Shown here: positions 9,570 through 19,701 of the stretch, in pieces
How positions within the stretch are numbered: the stretch's first letter is position 1
Layout: each line of letters opens with the position of its first letter
Assembly (NCBI GenBank): GCA_021292165.1
Contig: CM037880.1
Location: 179,573,085 to 179,637,084 of the forward strand
Origin: Shinisaurus crocodilurus
Lineage: Eukaryota > Chordata > Lepidosauria > Squamata > Shinisauridae
Length of the DNA stretch: 64,000 bases
Reading direction: 5' to 3'
Translations under genes and position numbers: made by a program
Notes under the pieces: model-generated
Databases searched by the model: none
Told to the model about the DNA's origin: nothing
What the model saw: only the letters and a program-made list of their open reading frames with translations

Positions 9570-9762
9570 GGGAACTGAGGAGATGGGCGGGAGCCGCGCT
9601 AAGGGACACGCGTGGGGGGAGGGGCTCCCGCCCAATTCACCTCAGCTATAGAAATTTCCCGAACGATCTCAGCGCAGGCGCAGAGAACCCCGTTCCCATA
9701 TGTGTGTGAATGCACAGATGACCACTCGAAGAACTACAGTTACAGGTAAGCAACCTGTCCTT
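9570..9762 (-). repeat. DIRS copy 1 right inverted terminal repeat
   Basis: This is the reverse complement of the left repeat (gaactgaggagatgggcggg, cacctcagctatagaaattt, gcgcaggcgcagagaa), followed by a 60-bp extension ending in acaggtaagcaacctgtcct. That extension is also the complement of the ICR at 9327-9390, so the 3' end can fold into a long stem-loop of about 430 bases. Confidence 0.87.
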
Positions 9763-9770
9763 CTCTTTCC

Positions 9771-10500
9771 CCCAGGACTGCACAATGAAATCCCTACTCT
9801 CCCGGGACTACACAATGAAATCCCTGCTCTCCAAGGACTACACAATGAAATCCCTGTTCCCCTGGAACTACACAGTGAAATCCCTGCCCCGCTTCGGGAC
9901 TGCACAATGAAATCCCTGCTCCTCCCCCCAGGACTACACAATGAAATCCCTGCATCCCCCCCCTTGGGACTGCACAACAATGAAATCCCTGCTCCCCCCC
10001 CCCGGGACTACACAACAGTGAAATCCCAGCTCCCCCCCTGGGACTACACAATGAAATCCCTGCTCCCCCTTCCGGTACTGTACAATGAAATCCCTGCTTC
10101 CTCCCCCTTGGGACTACAAAACAATGAAATCCCTGCCCCCCCTCGGTACTACACAATGAAATCCCTGCTTCCTCCCCCCTGGGGACTTTACAATGAAATC
10201 CCTGCTCCCCCCCCGGGACCACACAATGAAATCCCAGCTCGCCCCCCCAGGACTACACAACAATGAAATCCCTGCTCCCCTGGGACCACACAACAATGAA
10301 TTCCCTGCTCCCCCCGGGACTACACAATGAAAACCCTGCTCCCCCAGGACTACACAATGAAATCTCTGTTCCCCCTCCCCCTCAGGACTACCCAACAATG
10401 AAATCCCTGCTTCCCCCCCTGGGACTACCCAACAATGTAATCCCAGCTTGCCGGGGGCCCACCCGGGACTACCCAACACCCGCTGTCAACTCGCACAAAC
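9771..10500 (+). repeat. Minisatellite array, right part (about 20 units)
   Basis: The consensus unit is gactacacaatgaaatccct followed by a variable gctccccc-type spacer; units run about 30-42 bp and about 20 are visible. Variants insert aca (cacaacaatgaaatccc). Each unit can form a small GGGA...TCCC hairpin. The long ORFs on both strands here are only reading frames of the repeat. Confidence 0.88.
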
Positions 10501-10509
10501 CACCATAAG

Positions 10510-10985
10510 TATGGGGTCGGGACATGTTGTTAAAGTATGCATCGGCACTCGCATAGTTGTTTCCATCACTGTCGTGGGACATTATAGAGAATTCATCCCA
10601 GTTTTCAACGACATGATCAACTATTTGTTAACGTACCTCCCTACCTAGATTTTGACTGCCATACATAATGAAAGATAGTGCCCAGAATAGGCACTCTCCA
10701 TCGCCTACAATTGGTACAACTGTGTGTGGTATCATCACACCATTTACATTTAAATTTTCAATTTGCATTTTTAATTTTTTTTATGGAGAAGAAAAATAAT
10801 TAAAAAAACAGGTTTAAAAATGAAAAGGGTTTTTGTTGTTGTTGTTTCTCCTTGAAGGCCTGCGAGAGCTGTATGGAAAAGATACAGTGTCTCTGACTGA
10901 AAGTGTAACGTTTAGGCTGGGTGCTGGCAGCAGAAATCTTTTCTGACAGAAATAACTGATCTTAAAGAAAAACCAGGTTAATCCT
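10510..10985. other. Intron sequence, unassigned
   Basis: A low-divergence-looking block (tgcatcggcactcgcatagt, ctgtgtgtggtatcatcaca) follows the minisatellite and may belong to the same element. I cannot assign a family, and no coding motif was found. Confidence 0.4.
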
Positions 10986-10989
10986 GAGA

Positions 10990-11495
10990 GTCTACAGGTG
11001 ATGAAGAGTGACCGTGCCAAGTTTGGGGTAGATCCGTCAAAACGTGATGGAGCCTATGCGACGACGCCCCCCCCACAGCAGTCATTCAGTCAGTCATTTA
11101 AAAAGTTTCTCTCCCTTTTCACCCCCTTAGAGAGCATTCTAAATGGCCTAGGGGAAATTTGCATACCCACTCCTATTGGCCCCTGCAGGAATTCATACGA
11201 ACATTCTAAGTGTCGTATGGGCTATTTGCATAACTGCTCCTATTGGCTCCTGCAGCAATTATGAGGTGAGGCCGATGTGCATAACTGTTCCCCTGTTGTT
11301 TTGCCCATAGGAGATATGAGAGTGGGGCGGTTCCCCCCTTCCCCCCCCTTAGGGATGGAATTTCAAAAAATCCTTCCTTAGTGGGTGTCTACGTCATAAA
11401 AACAATGTCCCTTCAAAATTTCACGTTCCTAGATTAAACAGTTTGAGCTGGGCGTTGATGAGTCAGTCAGTCAGTACTTTCATATATATAGATTA
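10990..11495 (+). mobile_element. Unclassified transposon tail (Helitron- or RTE-like text)
   Basis: It contains ccaagtttggggtagatccg near the start and, near the end, gagctgggcgttgatgagtc followed by agtcagtcag repeats and tatatatagatt. Such phrases are typical of 3' regions of some Helitrons and of RTE-type LINEs. There is no terminal proof (no CTRR end or target duplication found), so the class is open. Confidence 0.35.
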
Positions 11496-12765
11496 GAGCA
11501 ACAAGTTCAGGGTTCTAGTGAGCTGGAGCAATGTCCAGCAGCACTTGTGCAATGTGTTAGAATCAGTTGATCTTTGAGTATTGGATTCATGCATGTGCAT
11601 GTTTGGAGTGTGAATAAAATTCAAATATGTGAGAGCATCCAGTTCCTCTGTGTGGCTGGCTGGGGGCCTATATGGTGCATCTCAGCAATCCTGTGCCCAA
11701 TGTGGGGTCATTGGCCCTCCACACTGTTTCTACTTTTCCAAGGAATCGTCTATTGGCAGTGACAGGGAAGACATAATGTGACCTGTGTAGGCTGCAGTAT
11801 GTGGGGAGAAATTGGATGCTCCTGTACCTGTGAATGTGCCTCATTAAAAGTCATGCTGCTGCATAGAAACAACAGTTCTCATGACAGTCCATGACAGAAA
11901 GTGATTTGTGATGTGTGGAAGCATCCAGAGCCAAAAACCTGCAGGTGACACAGTACAGATTTGGCTCTCCTTGCTGCCACTTGATAATAGCATACCTGGT
12001 TATGAATGTCCATATTCAAGGTTTACAAGAACTGTAGTGGTCAGTTAATCCATATGGTGTATACTGCTACTTTATTATTTAACTTGGAAATTGACTATTT
12101 CATGAACTAGCAGGCATGATTCCTTCCTAAGAGGCATAAATTAGAAGACTGGTGTTGAAATCTATAGAAAGATGCAGAAAGGAAGGTCAAATTTGAGTGG
12201 AAAACAGGATTTTGTTGGGCTGTCTCTCCCTCTCTCCTTTCAAAGCCAGATGCATACACTGACCTTCTAACTATTATCTTTTATTATGGTAATGCCAACC
12301 AGCAAGGCTGGCTTTAAAGTACACATTAAGTGTATTGCAGATATCAATAACAAAAGAAACAAGAATGCTAGATAACCAATACATTAAAGAAATGTGTCCT
12401 CATGGAAAGAAGTTGCTCTCAGACTGAGGGCCCCTCCTCCCTTCCAAATTCAAGTTATCAAAACCCTTCCTTTAAGGTGGGTCCTCTTAGAACATCTACA
12501 CTCCTTCCTTGATCTTCCCTTTTCTTTGGGATCAGTCACACCCATTCTGCCCATCTGCTCCTTGTCAGGTGTGCTTTGGCTTCCCATGGTATTGAGACTA
12601 ACTGACCCTCTTCCACCTCCCCACTTATCTCTAGTTCAGCTGTCCTTGGCATTTCAGCTGCAAGTTCCACCTCCACCTCATCTGAATCAGAATATGTTCC
12701 CATATCCCTTAAAGGCTCTTTTGCTACATATTTCATTTTAATGTTCCTGTATTTTATTTTTTCAG
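11496..12765. other. Intron sequence, no recognised feature
   Basis: This is non-coding sequence up to the 42-base exon. A minus-strand ORF ending in this region (12536-12826, Glu-rich) overlaps the PREX2 exon and shows no family resemblance I can name. Confidence 0.45.
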
Positions 12766-12807
12766 AGGTGAAAGCAAGGATCCTTTTGGCACTCCTTGAA
12801 TATACAG
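12766..12807 (+). CDS. PREX2: PREX2 42-base micro-exon C
   Basis: This very short exon supplies EVKARILLALLEYT plus split codons at both ends. It joins FVE from the exon at 2580 to DTEIQLRRD in the exon at 13920. The acceptor is attttttcag and the donor is gtaatt. Its 42 bases keep the reading frame, so skipping it would remove 14 residues without a shift. The peptide matches what I recall of vertebrate P-Rex2 (VKCRLLLALLEY-like). It is too small to show up in ORF lists and was found from phase and homology. It lies just downstream of the DIRS- and minisatellite-rich intron. Confidence 0.86.
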
Positions 12808-13196
12808 GTAATTTTAATGTATCCATTTCAGTATTTTTATTCCAACTGTCCTCTTACATTAGTATGAAGGCAATTATAATAATGTGGAAGAAAATGAAGT
12901 ATAGCAATTGAGTGGTCCAAATCCAAGGAGCATAATTCATTAAATGTGATTTCCCCTCTGCCTAACTGATACAAAGTGTAAAGCAGTGTCAATCAAATAT
13001 GATAGGGTATATATTTAGAAATGGGGATTTACTCCAAGATATAACAAGAGGAAAGAAGAACAAATGGAATACATAAAGACAATAAAGCAAATTAAAGAGG
13101 GGAAAAGTGCAGAAATATGACCTGAAAAGGATTGTACAAGACAGAAAAGATGATTGGTTTTGCAATATGAGTGCATGAAATGCATTACAAACTAAT

Positions 13197-13455
13197 GCTG
13201 CGTCCTATACCCATGTACCTGGGAGTAAGTGCCTGTGGCTTATGCTGGCTCAGCTTGTCTGAGTGTGGAAAACTAAACAGGGTCAAGCCTGGTTGTTACT
13301 TGGATGGGAGACCCCTCCTCTAGTTTCCTGCATTGAGCAGGGGGTTGGACTCGATAGCCTTGTAGGCTCCTTCCAACTCTATGATCTATGAAATCTAGTA
13401 CTCAATGGGACTTACTTCTGAGTAGACATGTATAGGCTTGCACTTCAAATTATAT
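13197..13455. mobile_element. Short palindromic MITE split by a 5S-headed SINE
   Basis: The left part reads cgtcctatacccatgtacct then gggagtaagt. The right part reads actcaatgggacttacttct then gagtagacatgtatagg. These are the two halves of the family seen at 35826 and 40322. The SINE at 13231-13395 lies between them. Confidence 0.65.
13231..13395 (+). mobile_element. SINE with 5S-rRNA-derived head and CR1-type tail
   Basis: The head (gcctgtggcttatgctggct, ctgagtgtggaaaactaaac, then agggtcaagcctggttgtta and cttggatgggagac) follows 5S rRNA, whose internal promoter region contains agctaagcagggtcgggcct and ggatgggagaccgcc. The tail is the CR1 3' end (cattgagcagggggttggac, ttccaactctatgatctatg). 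This suggests a Pol III SINE mobilised by CR1. It is not a functional 5S gene, because only part of the 5S sequence is kept. A second copy lies at 26221-26322 plus 25467-25513. Confidence 0.72.
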
Positions 13456-13919
13456 AACACATCAAAGATAATTTAATATGCAGAAAATACTTTTCCTGCA
13501 AGTAGGCCAACATGTGGTCCTATATTAAGTGGAAAGGCAGAATAGAAATCTGTTACATAAATTTAAATAAAAATAAATAGGATTTTCACAGTCAATAATG
13601 TTCTTCGATACATGAATGACAAGTGATGTAGAGGAATTCGATAACTAATTTAATCTATTGTTTTGACAATAGTCTGCAAAAATGCTAAATGGCTCTGGTG
13701 TCTAGCATAACTGGATAGGCTTTCCTATCCCTAAAGAAACGACATGCACACGTACTACTTGGTGCTTGATAGCAGGTTTTGTGTATAATGTGACATTTTG
13801 CCCAAGAAAATAGTGACAATGCTGTTACAACTTGTACATGTTACAATTCGTTGTGCATTTACTTTATAGTCAACTTATTTTTCCTTATTTATTTTTCTCC
13901 TTTGTTGTGCCCTTCACAG

Positions 13920-14137
13920 ATACTGAGATACAGCTCAGGCGAGACATGGTCTTCTGCCAGAGTCTAGTGGCCACGGTTTGTGCTTTTTCAGAGCAACTAA
14001 TGACTGCCTTAAATCAGATGTTTGACAATAGCAAGGAGTGTGAAATGGAGACACAAGAGGCAAGCAGAAGATGGTTGGAACAGATATCCAATGCAGGTGT
14101 CCTCCTTTACTTCCAGTCACTCTTGTCACCAAACCTG
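13920..14137 (+). CDS. PREX2: PREX2 internal exon D (INPP4-like region)
   Basis: This 218-base exon reads [20 protein letters not shown], followed by [20 protein letters not shown], and ends SLLSPNL on a complete codon. The acceptor is ccttcacag and the donor is gtaaga. The [18 protein letters not shown] segment is the P-Rex counterpart of the INPP4 motif YRRDVVFCQTLTALIC, which supports assignment to the INPP4-like domain. P-Rex proteins are not known to have phosphatase activity; the domain packs against G-beta-gamma and the DEP/PDZ domains. The exon is intact. Confidence 0.95.
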
Positions 14138-14742
14138 GTAAGAATTCCTGTGCACGTCTATCATTCTGTGTAATGTTCTTATTGTCCTGACCAAAAGCAG
14201 CCAGAATTAACCTCTGTCAAGAAGAAGGAGCAATTTTCTTAAAAAGTTAGATAGTTGCTGAATTTAATTTTGATGGCTCTGCACTATAGTCTAGTGTGGA
14301 AGTTGATAAACTGAACTAATGGGCAAACAATATCAAGGATCTGGTATACTTTTTCTTTTCTACTTTAATTTATTAACACTTCATTTTCACTGGAAACCTG
14401 AAGCCAAATAACTGACTGGTTTGTTCAAATCAATATGTGAAATGGGCCCCCCTCCTGTTAGGGCCCTGTTTTGGCCCTAATTTCTTCCTTTGAATGGCCA
14501 AGGTCACAATACTGGAGTAACAGGAGCAGCCACAACTGGTAGGAGTTTTAAGACTCCTAGACATAGCAGTCCTTGGCTCCCATAGCTCTATAGTCTACAA
14601 TCTCCAGCCCTCAAACTCCCTTGCCTGCTTGTGGCAATACTGCCTATCTGTCCTGTCTCCAGTTCCTATGTGAAATTTTGCCCCCATTCCTATTTTTTAT
14701 ATGGCTCCTTTTTCCCCCACTACATGTTTCCACTACCCATTT
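14138..14742. other. Intron sequence, no recognised feature
   Basis: Nothing beyond simple A/T-rich and C/T-rich text was identified after exon D. Confidence 0.45.
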
Positions 14743-14868
14743 GGTTGGATCCAGACTAAATTAGTTGAATTTAGGTCCCAGTGAAATCCATGGGGCAAGT
14801 TAGTCATGACTTACATCCCATTGATTTCATTGGGAAAAAAGTGCAACTAACATGGTCTAGATCCAACA
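14743..14868. mobile_element. Palindromic MITE (ggttggatcc ends)
   Basis: The left end is ggttggatccagactaaatt then agttg. The complement of the right end is gttggatctagaccatgtta then gttgc. The internal halves (aaatccatggggc, ttgatttcattggg) are also inverted. The element is short and non-coding, and its target duplication is not clear. Confidence 0.6.
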
Positions 14869-15568
14869 AGAGTACCCTTCCACTTTTACCCATTTCCTTT
14901 AATCTTTCTAGCACTTTTTCCCATCAGAGCATAGAGCCCTTCTTAAATACTGTCAAATTTTCCTCCCCCGTTTCCCCTATTTTGGGTCTCAATTCCATTT
15001 CTTATCTGCCCTTTTCTTCAGACTTTATTCTCCATCTACTCTTCCTTCAGGTTGTGCTAGTGCAAACTTCACATTATATGCTAACAGCCAAACATGCATT
15101 TTAAACCCTATGCAATAGAACATTAATTGATGGGGCAATTTAGAAAGAGGAAATGGCAGGCAGGGTAGGTGGGGAAAGGGTTCATTGCTCTTTCCTTCCC
15201 CTGCCATTTGTCTATTCTAACTGCCTCCTTTTTAAAGCAGCTCTACTTAAAAAACAAAACAAAACATTGGGGCCCTGCTACATGCATTAGCATGTAACCT
15301 GCAACTCTCCCCTCTTGCTTTGTTGACTGCTGCACCATAAGTCCCACCATAACCCAATAATTTTTATTAAGCATCCTTCCATGGTATTTTAGTACAACCT
15401 TATAAATAAATGTTCAGGGGATAGTAGTTCAGTTCCTACTCATTTATCTTCTCTCTTTACCAAAGACTTATGGATCTAATGGGTTTCTAGAACTCTGGGG
15501 GAGTGTCCTGCTTACATCAGGAACTTTGGTGGATGCCTTAATTAAATCCTAGAATGGTATATTGGTAG
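14869..15568. other. Intron sequence, no recognised feature
   Basis: The small ORFs here lack family motifs, and no repeat boundaries are visible. Confidence 0.45.
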
Positions 15569-15600
15569 ATCATAAGAAGAGCCATGCTGGATCAGACCAA

Positions 15601-15654
15601 GGGGTTGGACTCGATAGCCTCGTAGGCTCGTTCCAACTCTATGATCTATGAAAT
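15601..15654 (+). mobile_element. CR1-type tail inserted in the L3-like LINE
   Basis: ggggttggactcgatagcct followed by ttccaactctatgatctatg matches the tail of the 5S-headed SINE at 13231. It is probably a severely truncated SINE or CR1 copy. Confidence 0.7.
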
Positions 15655-17477
15655 CTACTCCAGCATGCTGGTCGCACAGTGGCCAACCAGCTGCCCACGG
15701 GATCCCACAAGCAGGACATGAATGCAACAGCATCTTCCTGCCCATGTTTCCCAGAAACTGGAATACTTAGGCATACTGCCTCTGATACTAGAGGAAGCAT
15801 ATAGCCAATCAGGACTAGTAGCCACCAATGGCCTTCTCCTCCATGAATTTGTCCAATCCCCTTTTAAAAACATCAAAATTGGTGGCCATTATCACATCCT
15901 GTGGAAGTGAATTCCATAGTTTAATGATGCGCTGTGTGAAGAAGTACTTCCTTTTATCTGTCCTGAATCTCCCACCAATCAGCTTCATGAGATGACCCTG
16001 GGTTCTAGTGTTATGAGAGAGGGAGAAAAATGTATCCCTGTCCACTTTCTCTACACCATGCATAATTTTGTACACCTCTATCATCACATCCCTTACTTGC
16101 CTTTTTTCTAAGCTGAACAATCCCAACTGATGAAATCTTTTCTCATAGGGGAGTTGCTCCAGCCCCTTGATCATTTTAGTTGCCCTTTTCTGCACTTTTT
16201 CCAACTCTACAATATCCTTTTTTAGGTGTGGTGATTAGAACTGTACACAGTATTCTAAGTGCGGTCGCATGATAGATTTGTAGCACCTCATAATCCCTTT
16301 TTGTTTTCACCACCCGAAATAATTTGGTGTCATCAGCAAACATGGCCACTTCACTGCTTACCCCTGATTCCAGATCATTTATGAATAAGTTGAAAAACAT
16401 TGGTCCCAATGCAGATCCCTGTGGGACCCTGCTGTTAACATCCCTACATTGGGATTTACCATTTATTACTACTTCCTGTTCTTTAACCAGTTACTGATCC
16501 ATAAGAGGACCTCCCCTCTTATTCCATGACTGCTAAGTTTGCTCAGGAGTCTTTGGTGAGGGACTTTGTCAAAAGCCTTTTGGAAGTCCAAGTAAACACT
16601 GCCTACCAGATCACGCCTGTCCACATATTTATTGACACTCTCAAAGAACTCTAAAAATTTAGTGAGAAAGGACCTTTGCGGAAGCCATGTTGATTCTTTC
16701 CCAGCAGGGCTTGCCCTTCTGCTTATTGATTTTATCTTTAATAATGCTTTCAACCAATTTATCTGGAACAGACATTAAGCAAACCGGCCTGTAATTTCCT
16801 GGATCCCCCCTGGATCCCTTTTAAAAATTGGTGTTACGTTGGCCATTCTCTGGTTCTCTGGTACAGAGGCTGATCTTAGGGACATGCTACATATTTTTGT
16901 TAGAAGATCAGCAATTTCATATTTGAGTTCTTTAAGAACTCTAGGATGGATATCATCTAGGCCCGGTGATTTATTGACTCTCAATTTGTCAATAAGTTTG
17001 AGAACTTCATCTTTTGTCACCACTATTTGCCTCAGTTCCTCAGACCCCGCTCCTGAAAACATCAGTTCAGGCACAGGCATCTGCCCTGTATCTTCTACAG
17101 TGAAGACAGATAAAAAGAATTTGTTCAGCTACTCCGCGATCTCCTTATCTTCCTTTAGTACTCCTTTAACTCCATTATCGTCCAGTGTCCCAACTGCCTC
17201 CCTAGCTGGTTTCCTGTTTCTGATATATTTAAAGAATTATTTATTGTTGGCCTTGATGTTGTCAGCAATATGCTACTCAAAATGCTTTTTTGCATCTCTT
17301 ATTGTCTGCTTGCATCTCCTTTGTGCAAGCTTGTGCTCCCTTTTGTTTTCCTCATTTGAGCACGACTTCCATTTTCTGAAGGAAACCTTCTTATCTCTAA
17401 TAGCTTCCTTGACACTGCTTGTTAACCATGCTGGTGACCTGTTGGACTTGGTACTACCCTTCCTAACTTGTGGTATA

Positions 17478-17646
17478 CAGTATTTTTCCATGTATAACAC
17501 TATACTTTTTCCTAAAATTGTTAGACTAAAAATTGAGGGTCGTCTTATACACGGAAGTAAGCCGAGGAGAGAACCGCGCAGTTGCTGAAACTGCCCAGTG
17601 GGGGGCGTCTTATACATGGGGGCGTCTTATACACGGAAAAATGCGG
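17478..17646. mobile_element. Tc1/mariner-like MITE with TA target duplication
   Basis: The ends cagtatttttccatgtataa and, complemented, ccgcatttttccgtgtataa are inverted repeats. TA flanks both sides (17476-17477 and 17647-17648). Internal cttatacacgga-type motifs repeat. It is non-coding and inserted in the LINE. Confidence 0.75.
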
Positions 17647-17749
17647 TACATTCTATCTGAGATTCTGTTATTGTTGTTTTGAGTAATTTCCAAGCATTTT
17701 GAAGGGATTTAACCTTCTTGACCCACCCCTTTCATTGACCAAATTGCTC

Positions 17750-18200
17750 CTAAGTACCCTTTTCCACAGGTTGGAGTTAACAGTGTAGTGAAAGATGAAG
17801 TGGTCGATGTTGGATGAGAAAGAAAATAATGAAAGAGGAAGACAATGATTATGTAGAGGAAATACAATGATTCTGTTTTATTAATGTTGAGTTGGAGATA
17901 GTGGAAAGTTATACAGGAGGAGATAAAAGACAATAGGAGAGGTCTATCACAATTATCCTGTGTTTGTAATCTGTTATATGTCTGGCTGGTGTTGTGTAGA
18001 ACTAGATGCAATTTTGGCTTATTCCAGCATTGTAATTCAGATATGTACAGTTTTTGTTTAGTTTTTTTTATTTCTTAGATTTACATTTGAGGAAGTTACA
18101 AAGGTCTACATATATTACATGCATCAGGAATGAAATCTCTCTCTGTGTGTTCAGTTATTTAATGCTTCTTGCTTTGAAGAGAAGCTAAATATATAGTAAA
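17750..18200. other. Intron sequence, no recognised feature
   Basis: This is A/T-rich text between the LINE and a dispersed repeat. Confidence 0.4.
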
Positions 18201-18204
18201 ATCA

Positions 18205-18390
18205 TTTCGAAAGGTGTAGCTGTGTTAGTCTGTTGCAGCAAAGACAACACAGCACTTAACAACATACGGTAAGCTTTTGTGGCAGAGAGCTCACTTTATC
18301 AGAAGCATGCATCTGATGAAGTGGGCTGTGGTCCACAAAAATATATGCCATAATAGCTTTGTTAGTCTTTGAGATACTTTTAAGGTTCTT
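18205..18390. repeat. Dispersed sauropsid repeat (class not assigned)
   Basis: It contains gtagctgtgttagtctgttg with cagcaaagacaacac, then catctgatgaagtgggctgt, ending tagtctttgagatactttta. This text is common in reptile genomes. Related pieces lie at 36940-36985, 37095-37140 and 37715-37780. Confidence 0.55.
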
Positions 18391-18983
18391 TGTTGTTTTA
18401 GTAAATTCATATTTTGCTATTTGATATGCTAATAAACTAGGGAAGGTATCAGAAAATATAATTACTCAGAATCAAATTCGTTGATTTCTGTTGTGGCTCA
18501 GTGGCTGCTATAAGTCTTTACCTTCTGGCAAAGCATAGTTCTAGGTGAATGCTTCCCTTGTTAGCAAGGCTGCAATAAAATGTGTTGACAAGCCACAGTA
18601 ATAGAGATACATTTTCAAAGTTCTAAATATTGTAACACAAAAAAAGTGTTTTAAACATTTAAGCTTAATTTGTTGTGCAGCATTTCTAGGCATACTCATT
18701 TGCATGAGCAACAATTATGATTCCATGTGATTAAATGCCATGGCCAACACAGCAAACAGTAAATTATCTTGCTATATTCAACGTGTTTCATCATTACTAA
18801 TAATCTTCTTTTGACAGCAGATGTAGTTGAAATTCAATAGAAATAAATCCATCTTCAGTTACTGCTGAGTTAATTGGGTTAACTACTGCTTCAGTGAAAC
18901 AGGATGTGACCATCTGCAGTTAATGTTAATAATTATATGCATCTATCTAGAGTGATTACTAGACTCAAGTTTTTTTTTTCCAG
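18391..18983. other. Intron sequence before exon E
   Basis: No repeat or gene was recognised apart from the polypyrimidine tract used by the exon E acceptor. Confidence 0.45.
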
Positions 18984-19086
18984 ACTGATGAACAAGCTAT
19001 GCTAGAAGACACATTGGTTGCATTGTTTGACCTGGAGAAAGTTACATTTTATTTTAAAAAATCTGAACAAGAGCCTCTAGTTGCAA
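18984..19086 (+). CDS. PREX2: PREX2 internal exon E
   Basis: This 103-base exon starts on a codon boundary with [20 protein letters not shown], continues [14 protein letters not shown], and ends one base into an Asn codon. A polypyrimidine tract (ttttttttttccag) precedes it and the donor gtgagt follows. [17 protein letters not shown] corresponds to the INPP4 segment MLEDMSLGIMDLRNVTF. The exon lies between a 4.8-kb intron holding a CR1/L3-like LINE and a 2.1-kb intron holding a Harbinger-like MITE and nested SINEs. Confidence 0.94.
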
Positions 19087-19236
19087 GTGAGTATTGCAAA
19101 GTATATTTAAGTCTTCCATTGTTATGTCAAAATGTAGTATGATAAAAATGCCAAATTCTCATTTGTGTCCTATCACTTTCATATGGAACTCCTGGAAATT
19201 CTTTATAGTTTTGGAATAAACATCCTTGCAACCTTA

Positions 19237-19698
19237 GGGTGCAATCTTATGGCCTCCTGACATTGTCTGGGTGGTGGTGGCATAGGATTATTCAGAGCCC
19301 CAGCTCCAAGGTCCTACAAGCTCAAAGCTGGGACTCCAAATGCCAAGCCCCCACCCCCACCCCTTGCATCCAGTGCAGAAAGAACTGCACTGGCTGCCTC
19401 CCTGAGGTCAGAAATCAGCCTTGGAGAGGAGGGAAAGGGGCATGCTGGGGGCAGGGAGGGGAGGAGTCTGGGGCCGACACCTTACGCCTTATCCAAATGG
19501 CACCCCAGCATCCTTCCCTCCCCCTCTGAACAGCTTCATCTAGACAGCCGAAAATGGCTGTCTAGATGAAATGCAGGGGCGAGGCGCTGCGGTGGCAGAG
19601 ATCACTGCCACTGCGCCTCACACCTTGCATTGGATGCATGTTAGCCTCTGTGTTCGGAGGCTCATGTGCACTGAGGGTGGAGTTATTGGATTGTGCCC
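19237..19698. mobile_element. Harbinger-like MITE (462 bp) with TTA target duplication
   Basis: The ends gggtgcaatc and (complemented) gggcacaatc are inverted. TTA flanks both sides (19234-19236, 19699-19701), as in PIF/Harbinger elements. Near 19538-19567 there is an internal hairpin with arms atctagacagcc. The G/C-rich interior is shared with 29137-29464, 51525-51850 and 52527-52900. It has no transposase ORF. Confidence 0.72.
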
Positions 19699-19701
19699 TT
19701 A

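Larger units (their letters stand above)
3754..9762 (+). mobile_element. DIRS1-like tyrosine-recombinase retrotransposon, nearly full length (copy 1)
   Basis: The element holds, in order, a left inverted terminal repeat, gag, RT/RNase H, tyrosine recombinase (YR), an internal complementary region (9282-9390) and a right inverted repeat. It lacks direct LTRs and an integrase, which fits the DIRS1 group. DIRS elements integrate by recombinase from a circular intermediate and make no target duplication; none is seen here, and the flanks are both the minisatellite. It is recent in appearance, with long ORFs, CpG-rich sequence and a near-identical relative at 56896. It is not intact: gag has two indels, and RT has one stop and one frameshift. 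Confidence 0.92.
15569..17745 (-). mobile_element. CR1/L3-like LINE, 5'-truncated and degraded
   Basis: Reading the minus strand, RT pieces occur in several frames: KCKQTIRDAKKHFE, VLKLIDKLRVNKSPGLDDIH, LVGSVYLDFQKAFDKVPHQR, GPMFFNLFINDLESGVSSEV with FADDTKLFRVV, then KVQKRATKMIKGLEQLPYEK and YFFTQRIIKLWNSLPQDVIM. The 3' end has the aagagccatgctggatcaga text typical of L3/CR1 in sauropsids. Insertions of a CR1 tail (15601-15654) and a TA-flanked MITE (17478-17646) interrupt it. It has multiple frameshifts and is inactive. Confidence 0.85.

Noticed and set aside
9700..10508. Long ORFs on both strands (repeating MKSLLPPG and GISLCSPGG peptides)
   Set aside because: They are six-frame readings of the minisatellite. 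Their frame shifts with unit length, and they have no start context or family match.
13231..13318. Functional 5S rRNA gene
   Set aside because: Only part of the 5S sequence is kept, with several changes, and it runs into a CR1 tail without a T-run terminator.
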